A stretch of 64,000 nt of DNA from Enoplolaimus lenunculus (Eukaryota; Nematoda; Enoplea; Enoplida; Thoracostomopsidae): positions 430,631 through 494,630 of the forward strand of contig JASANG010002067.1 in NCBI GenBank assembly GCA_030248215.1, given 5' to 3'. The notes beneath the pieces are model-generated. The model was not told the DNA's origin and did no database searches. It saw nothing but the letters and a program-made list of their open reading frames with translations. Position 1 is the first letter of the stretch; each line of letters starts with the position of its first letter. Of this stretch, positions 1 to 13,900 are shown piece after piece. The translations under genes and the position numbers were made by a program.

Positions 1-851
1 TACATCGACTGGTAAGGCCGTCCGGATACCACTCACGGTGCGACCGGATATCTGGTTCGGGTTTATTATCCGGCAAAAACAGATATCCGTATCGGGTTCC
101 AGTATCCAGTATAAACCTAACGGATACCGGATATTTACGGTTGTGGTGCCGAATATCATAAAATTGATTTTTACAAGGAAGCGTCTTTAATATCTGGTTG
201 CGACTACATTTCTAGGCAAGTGAAGTTTTAGCGATTTTTAACTTAAGCGAGCAGAGTTAAACGCATTTTTGCATTATTTCAGTTTATCAGCAGCAATTAT
301 AATGTTTATAACAGACGAAAACCTTGAGCACGCTAAAAATACAACGAAACAATAAATTATTTATAAATTATTTCAACACATGCAATATCCGGTATCCGGT
401 TACTGTTCCGCAAAAATTCGATATCCGTATTAATTAATATCCGACCGCATCCTGATACCATTAGTATGTTGTCTAAATTATTGAAATCCAGGATCGATCA
501 AATATCCGTCTCCGGTTTAATATCCAAAGCTATATATATACATCCGTTTCTGGTACCGGTAACCGAATATTTGCGGTTGTGGTCCCGAATATCACAAAAC
601 TGTTTTCACATGTGCAAATCGGAATGCTAGGTATTTTCCTGCGACAGTATCGTCGTCCAAAGTAAATAAGCTTAACGTTTTTATAACGAAGTAAATTCAA
701 AAATGCAACCTAATAATATACTTGAAATCACTACAAATTCAGATGCTATATATGGTTAAATTCCGGTTCGTGTGCTGATAAAAATTTACTATCCGGCTCC
801 GGCATCTGGTAAAACTAATATACGGTCAATCCCTGAGATAGATCAACCCCA
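1..851. repeat. degenerate CCGGATA-rich dispersed repeats
   Basis: There is no gene here. The stretch is a mosaic of the motif CCGGATA and variants (GGATATCCGG, GGTATCCGG) in both orientations. A piece at about 733-775, with the words GATGCTATAT and GGTTAA followed by a CCGG block, recurs at about 25188-25230 and, inverted, at about 3665-3708. This is how old non-autonomous DNA transposons with CCGG-rich ends look. The exact limits of each copy are not visible. Any promoter of the channel gene starting at 852 would lie here, but I see no clear core promoter element. Confidence 0.55.
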
Positions 852-3394
852 ATGCTAACCGTAAATACTACAAACGACAACCGAAATTTGCATTTAAAAA
901 TCATAAGTATGGTGGTCAAAGTCGACAAACTTGCCGATGAACCAAATGCTAAGCAGACGTCTGCTCACAACGTCGGCACCCAGAAAATGACCACTAACCA
1001 GCCAAGCTGGTCAAAATGTAAATTATGGCTGGCAAAAACATTCAACAACCTCTGTAACTTAGAAATTCATGGTGCTCGCTCGCTGGAACAATCCACTTCG
1101 GCACGTTCAAAAGCCGCCTGGTCAACATTTATGTTCGCTTCTTTTATCGCACTAGGCATCAGTGTTATTGAATCTATCGATACTTTTATCGACAGGCCAT
1201 TACTCACTGAATACTCGTACCGTGTCGCGCAACAGCTTGACTTTCCTCAACTCTACATTTGCCCAATGAACGGCATAAATTATACCAAACTGTTTGGGGA
1301 CTTGCCACCAAAGGAGAGCCCTCAGTCAACCAAAAACAACAAGCAACTATCACCAAACTGGTTTAGAGAAAAATACGACCTCTACTATTCATATCAAAGT
1401 AAACGCCATAAATACTCGCATACTATCACCGACCGGCCACATTTTACTCCGTTTGAATTTCCGTCAAAACTGTCTCTCATCGAACAATATATGACTATGT
1501 TGGCAAACTTACGTTCTGCAACCACTATCGAAAGTTTAATGCCAAGCCAAACACAAAATATAATTAGTAATTCAACAAACCATTCAAGCGAACAACCAAT
1601 GTTACGCGACATTCGCGATTTCTACGTAACAATAGGCCTTGATACAGGGCACGTTTTTGAAAAATGTACCTTCGATTCACGTATAATTGACTGTCCAACC
1701 ATCATTACACCTGTATACGACAGAGACTATGGTAAGTGTTATATCGCGAACGTTGGCAATACGACACAGCAACGATCAAACATGGGCCTTGGAATACTGA
1801 TGGATTTGAATTCGCAATTTAACGAAACATTAAATCCTGGCATTGTATCGCTATCGGCGTTTCAGGGCCTCACTATATCATATGGTAAGTAAACAGTTTT
1901 TGTATTTAAATAAAAAAACATACACACGAAGTAATTTCGGTATTTGTAGGTTCGACCGTTTCGTAGCCTGAAGAAGCAAACATGTAAGGTGATATAAATT
2001 AAGTTTAAATGACAATAGGTCAAGTAGGCTATCAGTTACTGCTAGCCAAAAGTTAGAGTCGATTACGGGTTTTGTCACTTCAGGAGAGTCAGTCAATCCA
2101 ATGGGGCTAGATAGTGTATTTATCGAACCTGGGAAATTTACCAAGATTCGGTTGGACAACCGCCACATTCGGTTGATCAACATGCCCAATACCCTTATCA
2201 AAGGCCGGAGTCAGCAAATCTGTGCAAACAAACAGCGGCAACTTAGCGTAATTGACACAACGTATAGCTCAGAAGCGTGCATTCTCGACTGCGAACAACA
2301 AATCATAGTTGACCGATGTCGATGCATAATTCCACTCGATCCAATATTTATCAAATCGCAATACCGTAATACAACTCCTTGTTCAGCAAATCCAACATTT
2401 GGTCATACATCTTGTTTTAAATTGTATACTAATATTGGCGCAATAGATTCGGGTGAAGGTAAAACTGATGACAACAGCAACAAACATAAAACCGATACAG
2501 GCAAAGCAGAACAAAGCTACCAATTACGCCGCTGTATAAAATCCTGTCATAGGCCGTGTGAATTCTGGGAATATCCAGCGACCATCAGCACAACTCCATT
2601 CTCACTGCCCTCAACGTATTTGTTTGATAATGACGAGGAACATGAAGAGCTTGACGAAAGCAAGTTAAACACTATATTCGATGAAAAAACAAGCCTGAAC
2701 ATAGGACGAAGAACGAAATCCAACAAAGAACAGAATCCGAAGAAGGAAAAACAGCCACAGGAAAATCCAGAAAAAGCAACGCCACCAACATCATCGTGGA
2801 TCAACAATTACGTAATGTTTGACATCGCGTTTGCAAAAATGCACGTGTTGATTATCAATCAGCGCCGCGCATATACATTTAACACACTTTTGAGTGACCT
2901 TGGTAAGTAATTAGTTGCTTCCGTACCGTGCTAAACTAACATCCGTCGTCAGAAATACTATTAAATTAAGACTTCGTCATGTTGTTTAAACTATAACACC
3001 TTTCTAATCATCTGTTGAAAAACATTCGCCTTATCAAGAATAGTAGGTATTCGCATAAGTATACAATTCAGTAATGTTCCCGACCAGCAACTAATGAAAT
3101 TAGTAATTCTGTCCTACAGCTATCTTTGCAAAAAAGCATTGTTTATTGGTTTTCGACGAAAATTTTCTGTCATGATGTATTAACGGAAACAAAAGTGTGG
3201 CAATTGAACGGTGTCGATACAATTCATGCCAAAAATTTTGTATTAATAATACTGAAGCTCTTTATGTTTAAGGAGGTCAGCTTGGGTTATGGATTGGAGC
3301 GAGTCTATTTACACTGATCCAATTTCTTATTTTCGTCACTACGGCGATCAAGGATATGTTTCAATGCAGCCGAAAATATGCATTAGACAACTGA
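852..3394 (+). CDS. DEG/ENaC (ASC family) sodium channel subunit, 3 exons
   Basis: Three exons join in phase: 852-1884, 2084-2902 and 3276-3394, with GTAAGT donors and a product of 656 residues. The family forms trimeric cation channels of the plasma membrane. The features run in order: the gating His-Gly before TM1 (IHGARSL), TM1 (about residues 95-115), the post-TM1 FPQLYICP motif, the extracellular signature FDSRIIDC followed by YGKCY, the cysteine-rich segment with CRCIIP, and TM2 with the selectivity-filter motif GQLGLWIGAS, followed by a short cytoplasmic tail ending YALDN. The start is the first Met of a long open first exon; Met at 910 is also possible, and an upstream 5' exon cannot be excluded. 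A charged stretch of roughly 100 residues interrupts the usual spacing before TM2. The Glu that normally follows the GAS motif (GASxLTxxE) is Gln here. The ligand cannot be told (proton, peptide or mechanical). The gene lies tail-to-tail with the dynein exons. Confidence 0.93.
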
Positions 3395-4192
3395 TAAAAA
3401 ATTTAACTAACAAACTGTTTTCTCAAATTTGTTTTAATTTTTTTAATTTTCTGGCGCTGCCAGCTATAATTGTGTATTTCTGTAATTAAATGATACAGAG
3501 AGAGCCTCATCTATTTCATTACCGTATCGATAATGCTTTTAACTGAAAAAAACACTAGGTACATCCAACAGGCGACCATTCTAATCTTTACGTACCAGTA
3601 ATCAACCGGATACTAAGTTTACCGGATACTTAAACCGGAGCCGAATAGCACATTTTTATGGGAATTGGGTGTTAACCGGATATAGCATCTAAATTTGCGC
3701 CCTGTTGACAATATTTAAGTCGAGCAAAAATATATTTTTAGTGATTTAAAACTACGTAATTGTTTGACTTGAATTTTTCATTTCACGTCGATCTTATTAC
3801 TTGACCTGACCGGAAATGCAGTCGAAGCAAAATATCTAGTATCTTCACAGGTAAAAATCACATTTGCTATTCAGCCGTAAATATCCGGTTCTGACAAGTT
3901 TATACCGTATTTGAAACCGAATACGGATGTCACGCATTTTCGCCGAATATTAAACCGGAACCGGACCTCAGGTCGATTCTTGTTAGGTACCAGGGTACAA
4001 CCGGACACCCAGCTCCGGCAAAAAATCAACATATTATGGGTCTGGTATTCTATATTGACGGTATCCGGTCGAACCCTGTTAAGTAAGCAATTACAAGCAA
4101 ATTTCTCCGCCATGACGAGCAACTTGTACATACGTTTAATGTTTCTGAAATTTCTGCTGATGAAAAATAATAACAGTTCAAAATCAACTCAC
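3395..4192. repeat. AT-rich 3' flank and CCGGATA repeat mosaic
   Basis: This stretch lies between the channel stop codon and the last dynein exon in the window. An ATTAAA near 3484 could be the channel's polyadenylation signal. The rest is the CCGGATA mosaic also seen at 1-851, including an inverted piece at about 3665-3708 and a small hAT-type element listed separately. No further dynein coding sequence was found on the minus strand. Confidence 0.5.
3991..4078. mobile_element. 88-bp hAT-type MITE
   Basis: The two ends are inverted repeats: CAGGGTACAACCGGACACC at the left and the complement of CAGGGTTCGACCGGATACC at the right. The flanking 8-mers ttaggtac and ttaagtaa match at 6 of 8 positions. 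CAGGG termini with 8-bp target duplications are typical of hAT transposons. There is no coding capacity, so it would be mobilised in trans. Confidence 0.6.
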
Positions 4193-7100
4193 CAAATGTT
4201 CAAGTTTTTTTCGTCGCAGCGGTGGTTGTTCTTGGAGAACGCTGTCCGCAAGCAGTGTAAGCGTCCCGAGAACTGTCTGTAGGACTTCATCTAGTCTTGG
4301 AGCACTTGATGATAAACATGCTTCGACATCTTCAGACCATGAAATTTGCGCAGACAGCACAATTATTTGCGCCTTTAAAATATATGAAAAAGACTGGAAT
4401 AAACCTTAATAAAGAATAATTTTCTAAAAAATTGTCGAGCAACAAATAGACCCCATAAACCAGAGAACACTGTCCGTAGCACTTCACCTCGTTTTGGAGC
4501 ACCTGACGATAAACATGCTTCGAGATCTTCAGACCATGAAATTTGTGCAGACAGAACAATTATTTGCGCCTTTAAAATTATATGATACCGACTCGAATAA
4601 ACTTTAATCCAAATATTGACATGATAAAGATAAATACATTTTAGCAATATATTAAACTGTAAGCATACCGGATATCGGTCCAACCATTGCATGTAGACGT
4701 CACGATCAATTTTTCCACCTTTGAACTGCTGCATATCTTTCACCGATGCTGCTAGCATCTGTGCTAGAGTTTTTCGCATCTCGCTTTCAACGCACGTTAA
4801 CCAATCGTTTATTTTCGGATGATCTTTAATCGAAACAGGAGTCACGAATTTAACCTAAAATAAATAAGCAAAGCCAATTTCCATAACCAACCAGAATTGA
4901 AAACTAAAAGAATGCAAAAACAAAAACGAAACAAACAAAACCACAGCTTGCAAAAGTTTCAACGTATTACGTACATCTTCCCCTTCTCGTGAAGTCAAGC
5001 CTTGGACAACATTTGCTTCATCATTCAACTGAATTGATGCTACTCCCGCAAACATCTTCTTGAAATGTTTTTGTAGACGTGGAATATTCTTGCTATTTCC
5101 TATGATCTCAAGTAAATCTTCGTCACCAACGAAGTAAAAGCTGAAAAAACATAAAAATACATTAATGCCCTACCTATTAGAACTACAAGAAATATCAACC
5201 AATTACATAAATTTTCCATGCAAGTAGACGCACGGTGTTACATATAAACCACTTATATCGGCAACAAAATGACATTATTGACGTTCTAAACCTGGTACCT
5301 TATATGTATATGTATACAAATGCAAAGGAGTCGTACCCGCCCCTATATCCCCAACTGAAGGAATTTGGGTTTCTGAGGGCCCCATGTTATGAGAAATCGT
5401 TATTTGAATGTTATTTTTGTTGTTCCGTAAATAGCGATTTCGAAAAAAACTTCGCAGCTTTGCACCTACAGTGCCGTCTTATACTATTAGTCGTTTTAGC
5501 ATTCACCCGACCGTTATCTTTGTTTTATACACCCTAAACGCCAGTTTACTGCAGTTTCAATCTGGGCTGTGTGTATTCCGACACCAAAATCCTTACTAAG
5601 TAGATTCCTTCAGGACAGATCTAGGGAGATCTAGTGATAGCACTTCAGACCAAAACAAAACAAAATTAAATATTTACATAGTTATATGTATGGTAAAATT
5701 GCGCCTGCCATATCGCTCGCGAGTTTTCTGTTTCTTTACTTCACTTCACAAATCTGTACAGGTCTCGCTACTAAATAACCCGTTGGCACATAGATATCTG
5801 AACTGCTCGCTTGTTACACTCACCAGCAAAATCTTTGCCTGATGTTACATCCTCCCAAAACTGCCGTGCTTCATGTAAAAGTTTTTGAGCCATAGGGTTG
5901 TCTTGATTTTACTTTCGGGCTTAAACTTGCTATAGCAAGCATGGATCGCCGTAACCGGTGATCGTATGTCCACCGGGCTGATACAAAATCAAACAAATTT
6001 TGTACCAAAGTGTAGTGCTAAAACTGCATCTGGCCTGTAACTCGCTTTGCTCGCAGTCAATTCACACAAAGTTCGTTTTAACAGGCTTTGTCTTAATTTA
6101 ATAAGTTTTTAAAGTGATCAAAAGGCATCGTTTGACGGCTTTGAGGGAACCTCGAGTGCAGCAGCGTCGTCCTTATACAAATGATAGATACCATCAGCGA
6201 TAACAGCAAAGATCTACACAAACAAATAGCGTCTGAACAAACTTTATCAAAGCAAGAAAACATTAAGTTTTCGAACACATATTTCACTTATAAGCCTATG
6301 ACTAATAAATAGTAACTTTACTGAGCTGTTAATAAGGGAAACCAATAACACCTTAATAAACAAAGTATACTTCTCAAGTGCATTAAATGCGAAAAACATT
6401 CACCGCGGAAACGACGATCGTTCGCGCTCCAAATATTCACCAAGCGCTTTTTGAATCTTCTGTAACAAATCTGCTAGCCGCTCCAAAAGTTTTTGTATTC
6501 CAGGTATGTTTAATATATCCATAACGCGCGGGCCTGCAGACACTTTCTTCATCAAACCAAGAAATTCCGTGCAAATGCTATAACAACATCCTAAATGAAT
6601 CGAGAACCATATATAAGACCATCAATCAAGTGATAGCCATTGCAGTTTGAAAGTAAGTTTTTAAATTTCATAAATACCAGAATGTCAAATTTCAGCAATG
6701 ACAGTACACAAACAAGTTTTTTGAGAAAACACCACACATACCTCGAAAATTTTGACGTTTCCACCGGGAGCAACGTTTTGATATCAGCAGATCCAGAGAA
6801 AATACCTTCCAAATAAACCCAACGACGTTGAACATCGATCCAAACGTCAAACAAAGTGTTGATGCGATTTAATTTATCTTCCCATCCTACTGCATCTTCT
6901 TCAAATTCCTGGTATGTTATAAAAATCGAAAATGCACAAACTGCATGAGAATAAGCTCAAGACTATTTAGGCTAATATTACCGAATAACACATACTTGTC
7001 GTACAAACACAATCTAAGCTTGCGTTACGAAACATATTTACTGCTTTTATCTGTTAAAATGCCAATTTTTACCTTTAAGAGGGCTGGTTTTACGCGTAAA

Positions 7101-7902
7101 CATTCTACAACTTCAGATTTACAACAGAGTCCGAGGATCTGATACACAAGTCAAAACTTACACACCTTATAATATGGCGATAGCTTCATTGCCGCAACAC
7201 TGTTCATGTGTTCCTTTAGCTTGTTAAACAAATCATCCCAGCCACGAATCAGTTTGGTTTTATTCTGATAATTTACAAGTTCAACTTCGTAGTTGGTCCA
7301 CGCTTCGCGAACCTAAACTGATAATATAAGGAAGTAACCAAAAAGTACCAGACGAAAACAGTTTAAGTTCCGTTCTAAACGAACTATCCACTACCCACTT
7401 GGTTTAGAAGTAACCTAACGAAAATTTGAACTGGATATTGAATCTTTGTTAAGCCAACTGTAATTTAAACCTACATTTATTACCCTAAAATAAATCACAA
7501 GACACATATAATGAACATGGAAATCTTTCGCTTCCTGTAGCAAAACTTACCTGCTTTAGAAATTCTTCCAACGCCATCTCACCTTGCGCGACCAAAATCA
7601 CATCGCGAACGATTGCTTCGTATCGAGTTAAATCCGCATCCCAAACCTGAAAGTAAATAGATACAAAAGTAATGGACCAAACATCATTTCTACACGGTTT
7701 GTTTCGTAATACGTGCACACAGAAACATACCAAACCAATCCCAACAAAAACAAAATGTTTTAGACATACTAAAAACCGTAAAACATACCGCGCCTAGTGT
7801 CAAGTCATTCAAATTCCAGTTGACTTTCAGTTGCTTCATCAGCGATTTCCAATGCCGTTCTTTCAACGCTTCTGATTTCAGTTCGGTAACCAACATATTC
7901 AC
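4193..7902 (-). CDS. DYNC1H1: DYNC1H1 exons 29-36 (linker, residues 1440-1849)
   Basis: The exons are 7789-7902, 7551-7646, 7166-7312, 6742-6908, 6404-6577, 4975-5140, 4669-4854 and 4193-4372. They encode the DHC_N2 linker, the mechanical lever that swings across the AAA ring. Conserved blocks are [63 protein letters not shown] and [17 protein letters not shown]. Exon 36 ends LRRKKLEHL at a good GTGAGT donor, so transcription is expected to continue leftward. Confidence 0.93.
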
Positions 7903-10900
7903 CTAAAATATAAAAAACACTTATGTATGGTTCTCAGCAGCGATCTGCGCAAAATGAACAACAATAAAACGAACTGTAAAGTATCAAAATCTGAGAAGCA
8001 AATTGATATATAAAAATCTGGATATAGCATGAAAAATAATTAACCTTCGCATAACCTTGCAGCATTTTTTTCACGTAGTCGTAGGAATCATAATTTCGAT
8101 AATTTGCCGGCAAATCTTTGAGTTGTCCAAGAAGTGTGTCGATATTTTGTCGTAACTGAAACAATAGAAATGACTACTAACTGTAGAGATGCCTTTTTGT
8201 CCGTGAACCTGCAATATTTTGAATATTTCCAAGATGACCGCAAAAGCGCATAACTTGGGTGCATCGGGCTAGAAAACACCATTAATTTTGTGTTCTTGAG
8301 CCTTGCTGGGCGTTAACCTGGGGATTCGAGCAAGCAACATCTGAGTGTACAATATTTTACACATACAGGTGCAATTATGGTGCTCAAGTATCTGCATCAT
8401 TTAATTTTTTCGTGATAGCTGCATAAATTGCGCGGCTTCAGAGGTTTCGTTTGTATAAATGCATGCTAGCAAGCAACACTGCAAACAGATACGCGTCTGC
8501 GTTTTGCATGCATCTATCTCTCTTCTTTGTGTACACGGCGTTCGCTATGAGAAATTACTACAACAGCCTGTACTGCTGTTGACTAGTATTATTTTAATCG
8601 CCAGCAAATGACTTAAAACTGCGCATACCAAATGCGACCGGTACAAGCACAGTACGAACCGCATATTAGTTTCGGGTAGCACTACAATACTATTCTGGAT
8701 CATGTCCAATCGCGTAATCATAACTTCAAATCGATATGTTTCTTTGACGATCTTGGTATTTTAGTTTCGTGTTCCTTCATGAACCGGTTGTCAGAGACCC
8801 TGCCGGCTCATAAACAGGTTACAACCTGGGACGCATTAGTCATCAAGAAAAACGGCGTAGTGAACAGTGTATATGTGCTTCTTTTTTACCATATTATTTT
8901 CTAACTTCACAATAAATCAATTAATTTTAGGTATGTTCCTGCGATTCTTAAAAAGCCATGATATCAAGCTAGCCTGCATATACATAGAAATAAGATTTCT
9001 GAGTTGCTTTTTACCTGAAAGTTTGTTGTTTTGTCGAACGGGCATTAATATTCCGTTGATCAAAATTTGTTGTTGTTAAACTTGCTAGTTCAGAGTTTAA
9101 AATGTTAAATTGTGTCAAAATTTCGGAACAATGAATAGATGTACTGGTTCCGTTTTCTTGCTTGTATCTTTTGACCATCCTATTTTGCCAAAAAAATTTG
9201 CCCGCGCTAATTTTTCTACTTGGGCCGCGAAAGTGTCAGGGATAGCCCACCATGGTGGTCAATAGAGCTAACCTGGGGCATGAATGGTTTAGGAGGAGTC
9301 TATTAGCCCCGAAATTTTCGTCAAAGTCGTCAAATGCGTACAGTTAGCAAAATACAGGTCTAGCGGTGGTAACAGTAGGTTGAATGTGAACACCGAGCCT
9401 GGTAGAAGCCGTCTTATTCAGAACGTGGGCCGACGTAAATTCTACAACAGTATCCCCCTAGTGTTTCTCTAAATCATCAAGGTAAGCGAATGCCAAGATG
9501 CCTGGCATAGGCTTAGGCCGGCGTTCCTAACTTATACTAACGCAACGTTGCAACGATTATTTATCTGTTTAATTTAATAACCAATCTTATCGAACCGGTT
9601 TCAAAGGACCATGTTGCAATTTGCGTTACAATTAATCAATCCTATACACCAAACATAATAAAAATACAAAACACACAGCTTACCACTAGCTGTTTTCTTC
9701 TACCGTAATTACTTAAAGAAAATCTACTTGTCCTACACGTTTATCCTGATATTTGATAAACGGAAAAGTAATCCGTTCCATGTCACTACCTTTCTTGGTT
9801 GAACGCTAAGCCAAGGCTTGTCTTTCATGTCATCAACTTGTTCCCATACAGCGCTTAACGACGTCCAAACACCTTTCAAATCATTCATTTCTTCAATTGC
9901 GACCTAAATATATGTGCAAGTCTAATAAATTTTAAACCTTTATAAACGGCAAATCAAGTCTTCGATTTTGAATTTACTCTAAATTCTGAACAAGCTGTTT
10001 CAACAATAAAAATTCTGTTTGATTTAGCAATTCAGTGAAAACTATTACATAATTGGGCGACTGAGACAGTTATGCTTCTCAGTCAAACTAAAAAGTGTTC
10101 AGTACTACTGTTTAACACGGTTTTGTAATTTTATTTCAAACAATCGGATAAAAAATTAGTTAGTTCATTTGTGTCTCATACCGATAACCTTTCACCACTC
10201 GAGCTAGTATGTCCAGGTTCTGACAACTCCAACGCATCTTTGGCCTTTGTAATATTATCGCGATCTTCTTTCAGACGATTGAATTTTGTTTCGAACATCG
10301 CCAACGCTTGTGATGCATTTTCTGGACGCAAATTGCCCTAAGCCGTAACACCGGAGAAATACATACAATTTAAGACAAAGTCTAACAACAAAGAGAGTTT
10401 TATAGTACTTTACAAGGGTTCGTGGTCAGTTAAATCAGTACTTTCCGCTTTCGATTAACCCTTGATACACACCATATCATCAAGAATGGCGCTATACTTT
10501 GGCGATTTTAAATGGCTCACGGCGTCATCAGACAAGGAGCAATATTACCGTACAGCACTGTAAATCAATTTATCAACTAAAAGCTATACCTGCACGGGTT
10601 TCATCTTTTCCCATTCAACTAACAAATCAGACGTCTTGTTCTCCACCAATTTGTCTTCTTGAACAATCTTGTTCTGTAGGCTGCTCACCTCAAATAATTA
10701 ATTGGTGCTTAATTTTGATAAATCGTTTTAATTATTTTAACTTAATATCGCCTAATTTTACGGTATCCAAACTAAGTAAGGAATTGTCGTTGCGTTTGCG
10801 CCAAAGTTGTAATTTATTGTCAAATTTGGTTTGGGATAAATTTCAAGAGAGAGCAAAATCTTATGTTTACAGTGTTACTTGTAATGATAAAATCCACTGA

Positions 10901-13900
10901 GTAATTTAACAATACAGCACAAAAACTAGCAATCAGGGTGCAACCGGATTTATAATTTAGCGGAACCGGGGCAGGAATTTGAAAAAATTACGGAAACGGA
11001 ATCGGAAAATGAAAAATACATTCCACCGAAAAGTTAATTTTAATTTTCTTTTTTGCAATATTATTGGTGAAATAACAGCAGTTGGAGATAGGTATTCTTT
11101 ATCTGCTGTATTTTAAATTTTTTATAAGCGAAATCTACCTTCGATGGTTTACTTTCGGCGATTGTCAAGGTTTGCATACTATACTAATGAAATCTGTTAA
11201 ATTTTTATCGTCATTTTTTAGTAAAATATCTTAATTTCCACCGACCAAATTTATATACCGGAATTTTTAATTCCGGTCAAAAATTGCCGGAAGCCGAACA
11301 GGAAGGTGAAAAAATGCCGGAACCGGAATTTCGGTTGCACCCTGTTAGCAATATACGCATCTGGTCAACTACAACTGTGGCGTACCTGCGTTTGAATAGA
11401 TGAATCTTTACGCTTCAATATCTCGTTAAATGCACTCCATTCGCCATCTAAATTGTCCGAATGCAGCCAGTTTTGTGGAAACTGAAACCGCTGGCGTTCT
11501 AGGATACGCTGTCCTTCTTTAAACATCTGCAAAATCCATTAAGTATAATAAAATGTGGCAAAAATGATCCCAATAGTCCATGCAAAACAATTAATTGTTG
11601 GTTTGCAAAACTAGCTGTAATTATAACGCGCAACTGCACAAAAATTCTCAATACCTCAACTTGGGATTCCCACGTTTTCATTTGTCGTTTCAATCCTTGT
11701 ACGTAGGTAATTAGTCCAACAGCTTCCGCCGTTGTTGCTGCATCTACTGACTGCACTTCCAAATCGCCTCTGCTCTTAAGTTATAAAATATAAACATTTA
11801 ATATCCATAACATAAAAATCTCCAACCCTGATCCATCAATTAAAGTCCCATTTCGCTACAATATATCTTATCTGGTGGACGAAGAAATCAAAAAATTATA
11901 TCGGATGAAGTCTTGACAATACATCACACTGAGAAAAAGTAAGACTCTAAATCAGCTTTCCCTATAATTGATTTTAAACAAATTTTGTGTTCCGGTCAGA
12001 GTTTTTCATTTTTCAAGTTGCGTTAAATCTTGCGCCCAAAATACTTCCACAGCGCCAAGCCAAAAATTACACCTGTACAATTGTTTTAAATACCGGTTTC
12101 CCACAACATATATAGGTACATTACATAACCTGACAAAGTGAATAGACTACAGGCAACAATTAAAACGTGTAAGCACAATCATGTGTTTGGTTAGACGCGA
12201 CAAGATTGTAGCACATTAGTCAATTGCGACATGCTAGAACAAACCTTAGACACCGATCCATAGAACTGCTGCATTTCGCTGCCAAGTTGAGTGCCAAATT
12301 TTTGCAATACTTCTTTGTGCCAGGAATCATATTTCAGCGTCACTTTAGACTGAACTTTCGCATAATCCACAATAACAGCGCCGAACTCTCGCCGCGTTTC
12401 GCTGGTGTCAAAAATAGCTCGGGATTTTCTACAAATGTAATACGGTGCAACAAGCAAAAAACAAGTAACACAGCGACCAGCAAAGTAAATATCACTTGAT
12501 TTGAATTATACCTAGATTTGAACAACGGAATCGCTAAACTGATTACAATTGTAGTTATACACATAATTTATAACAAACTTTATTTCAACCAATGTCTTCA
12601 TCCATTTGCTCAAATCAGTTCCAAGTCTTTCATATAACATATCCGGTTGTAAATCCCATAACGCTTGGTACCGCAACCACTCCTATAAAACTCAAAAAAA
12701 TTGTAATCACTAAAATATATCTGGATGCCACGCAAAACCAAAACTCGATATAAACTAAACATGCAAAACATGTAACGGTTAAAACCAATGTAATATCAAA
12801 CTAAAACCCCTAAACTCACCTTAACATATTGGCTGACATTCGAAATCAGTTCCTCGATTGCACTGTACGCATCTTCAAGACAATTCTGCCCTTCAGGCAA
12901 TTTACTCAACAAATTGCGATATGTCGATTCCGCTGTTGATTTTTCGTATCCAACCTAAATACCGAAACGAAATAAAATAATACTTACAGTGTAAATCTTC
13001 AAAACGCACATTTTGGAAAATAATTTGCTTCAAAACGAATGTACAAATCCTGTCACCATACTGTCACCAACAGCTGGACCTTTAGTCATGGGCGTTCAAA
13101 CGGTCACACAGGGAAGTAACCCAACTTAGAAATGGGAAGAAGGGAAGACCGGAGGTGCAATGGTAGGTTTGCAGTAAAGCCCCAACTTTTGTTCGCAGTA
13201 CAGTATTAATATATTAAACTTATAATGATCATAACAATTTTAAAATTTTCTCGCAAAAACAATACACTATCTTACCTGATATCGAGTAGACGTAATTCTG
13301 TTCTGCGTCATCACAACAGCTTCCCAGGCAAACAACTGTTGAAACAAATTCTGCCTAGCTTCTTCAATACTTGGACTCAAATACATTACCTGCTGTGTCA
13401 GCCTCATTTCATGGACCAGAATCTGAAATATTTTCTTTCCGTAAACTATACAAAATTTTAAGCTAGACCGTAAACTATACAAAATTTTAAGCTACAGATA
13501 TCAAAATTTTTGACATCTTTTACAAAACTCGATGCGTACACTAAAAGTAAAACAATTCAATGTTCGGATTTGTTTCAATTGCTGAAGTAAAATTGGCACA
13601 AAACCAAATATTGTTAGCTGATAAAAAAAGTCCAAGTAACTTTAAAACTAAGATCCGGAAACTTACCTGAATTTTCGGTTCACCGCCTGGTTTGTTCTTT
13701 GATTCATCTTCTGTGTCCATGTCTTCCAGCCCTTCTTTATCACCTTGAAGAGCACGGGTCCACGCCTTGATGCCTTCTTGCAAACGCCATGCCAATTTAT
13801 TCTCAATCTGCAAGTAATCATGTAAAAATAGCGGCAAAACTTTACCAAAAGTAATAATGTATGAATTCATGTCCAAGTTAAGAAGTTTACAAATAAACAT

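Noticed and set aside
4375-4845. 156-residue continuous minus frame through exon 35 and the duplicated exon
   Set aside because: It reads through intron 35; the spliced exons 35 and 36 match dynein, while the read-through part does not.
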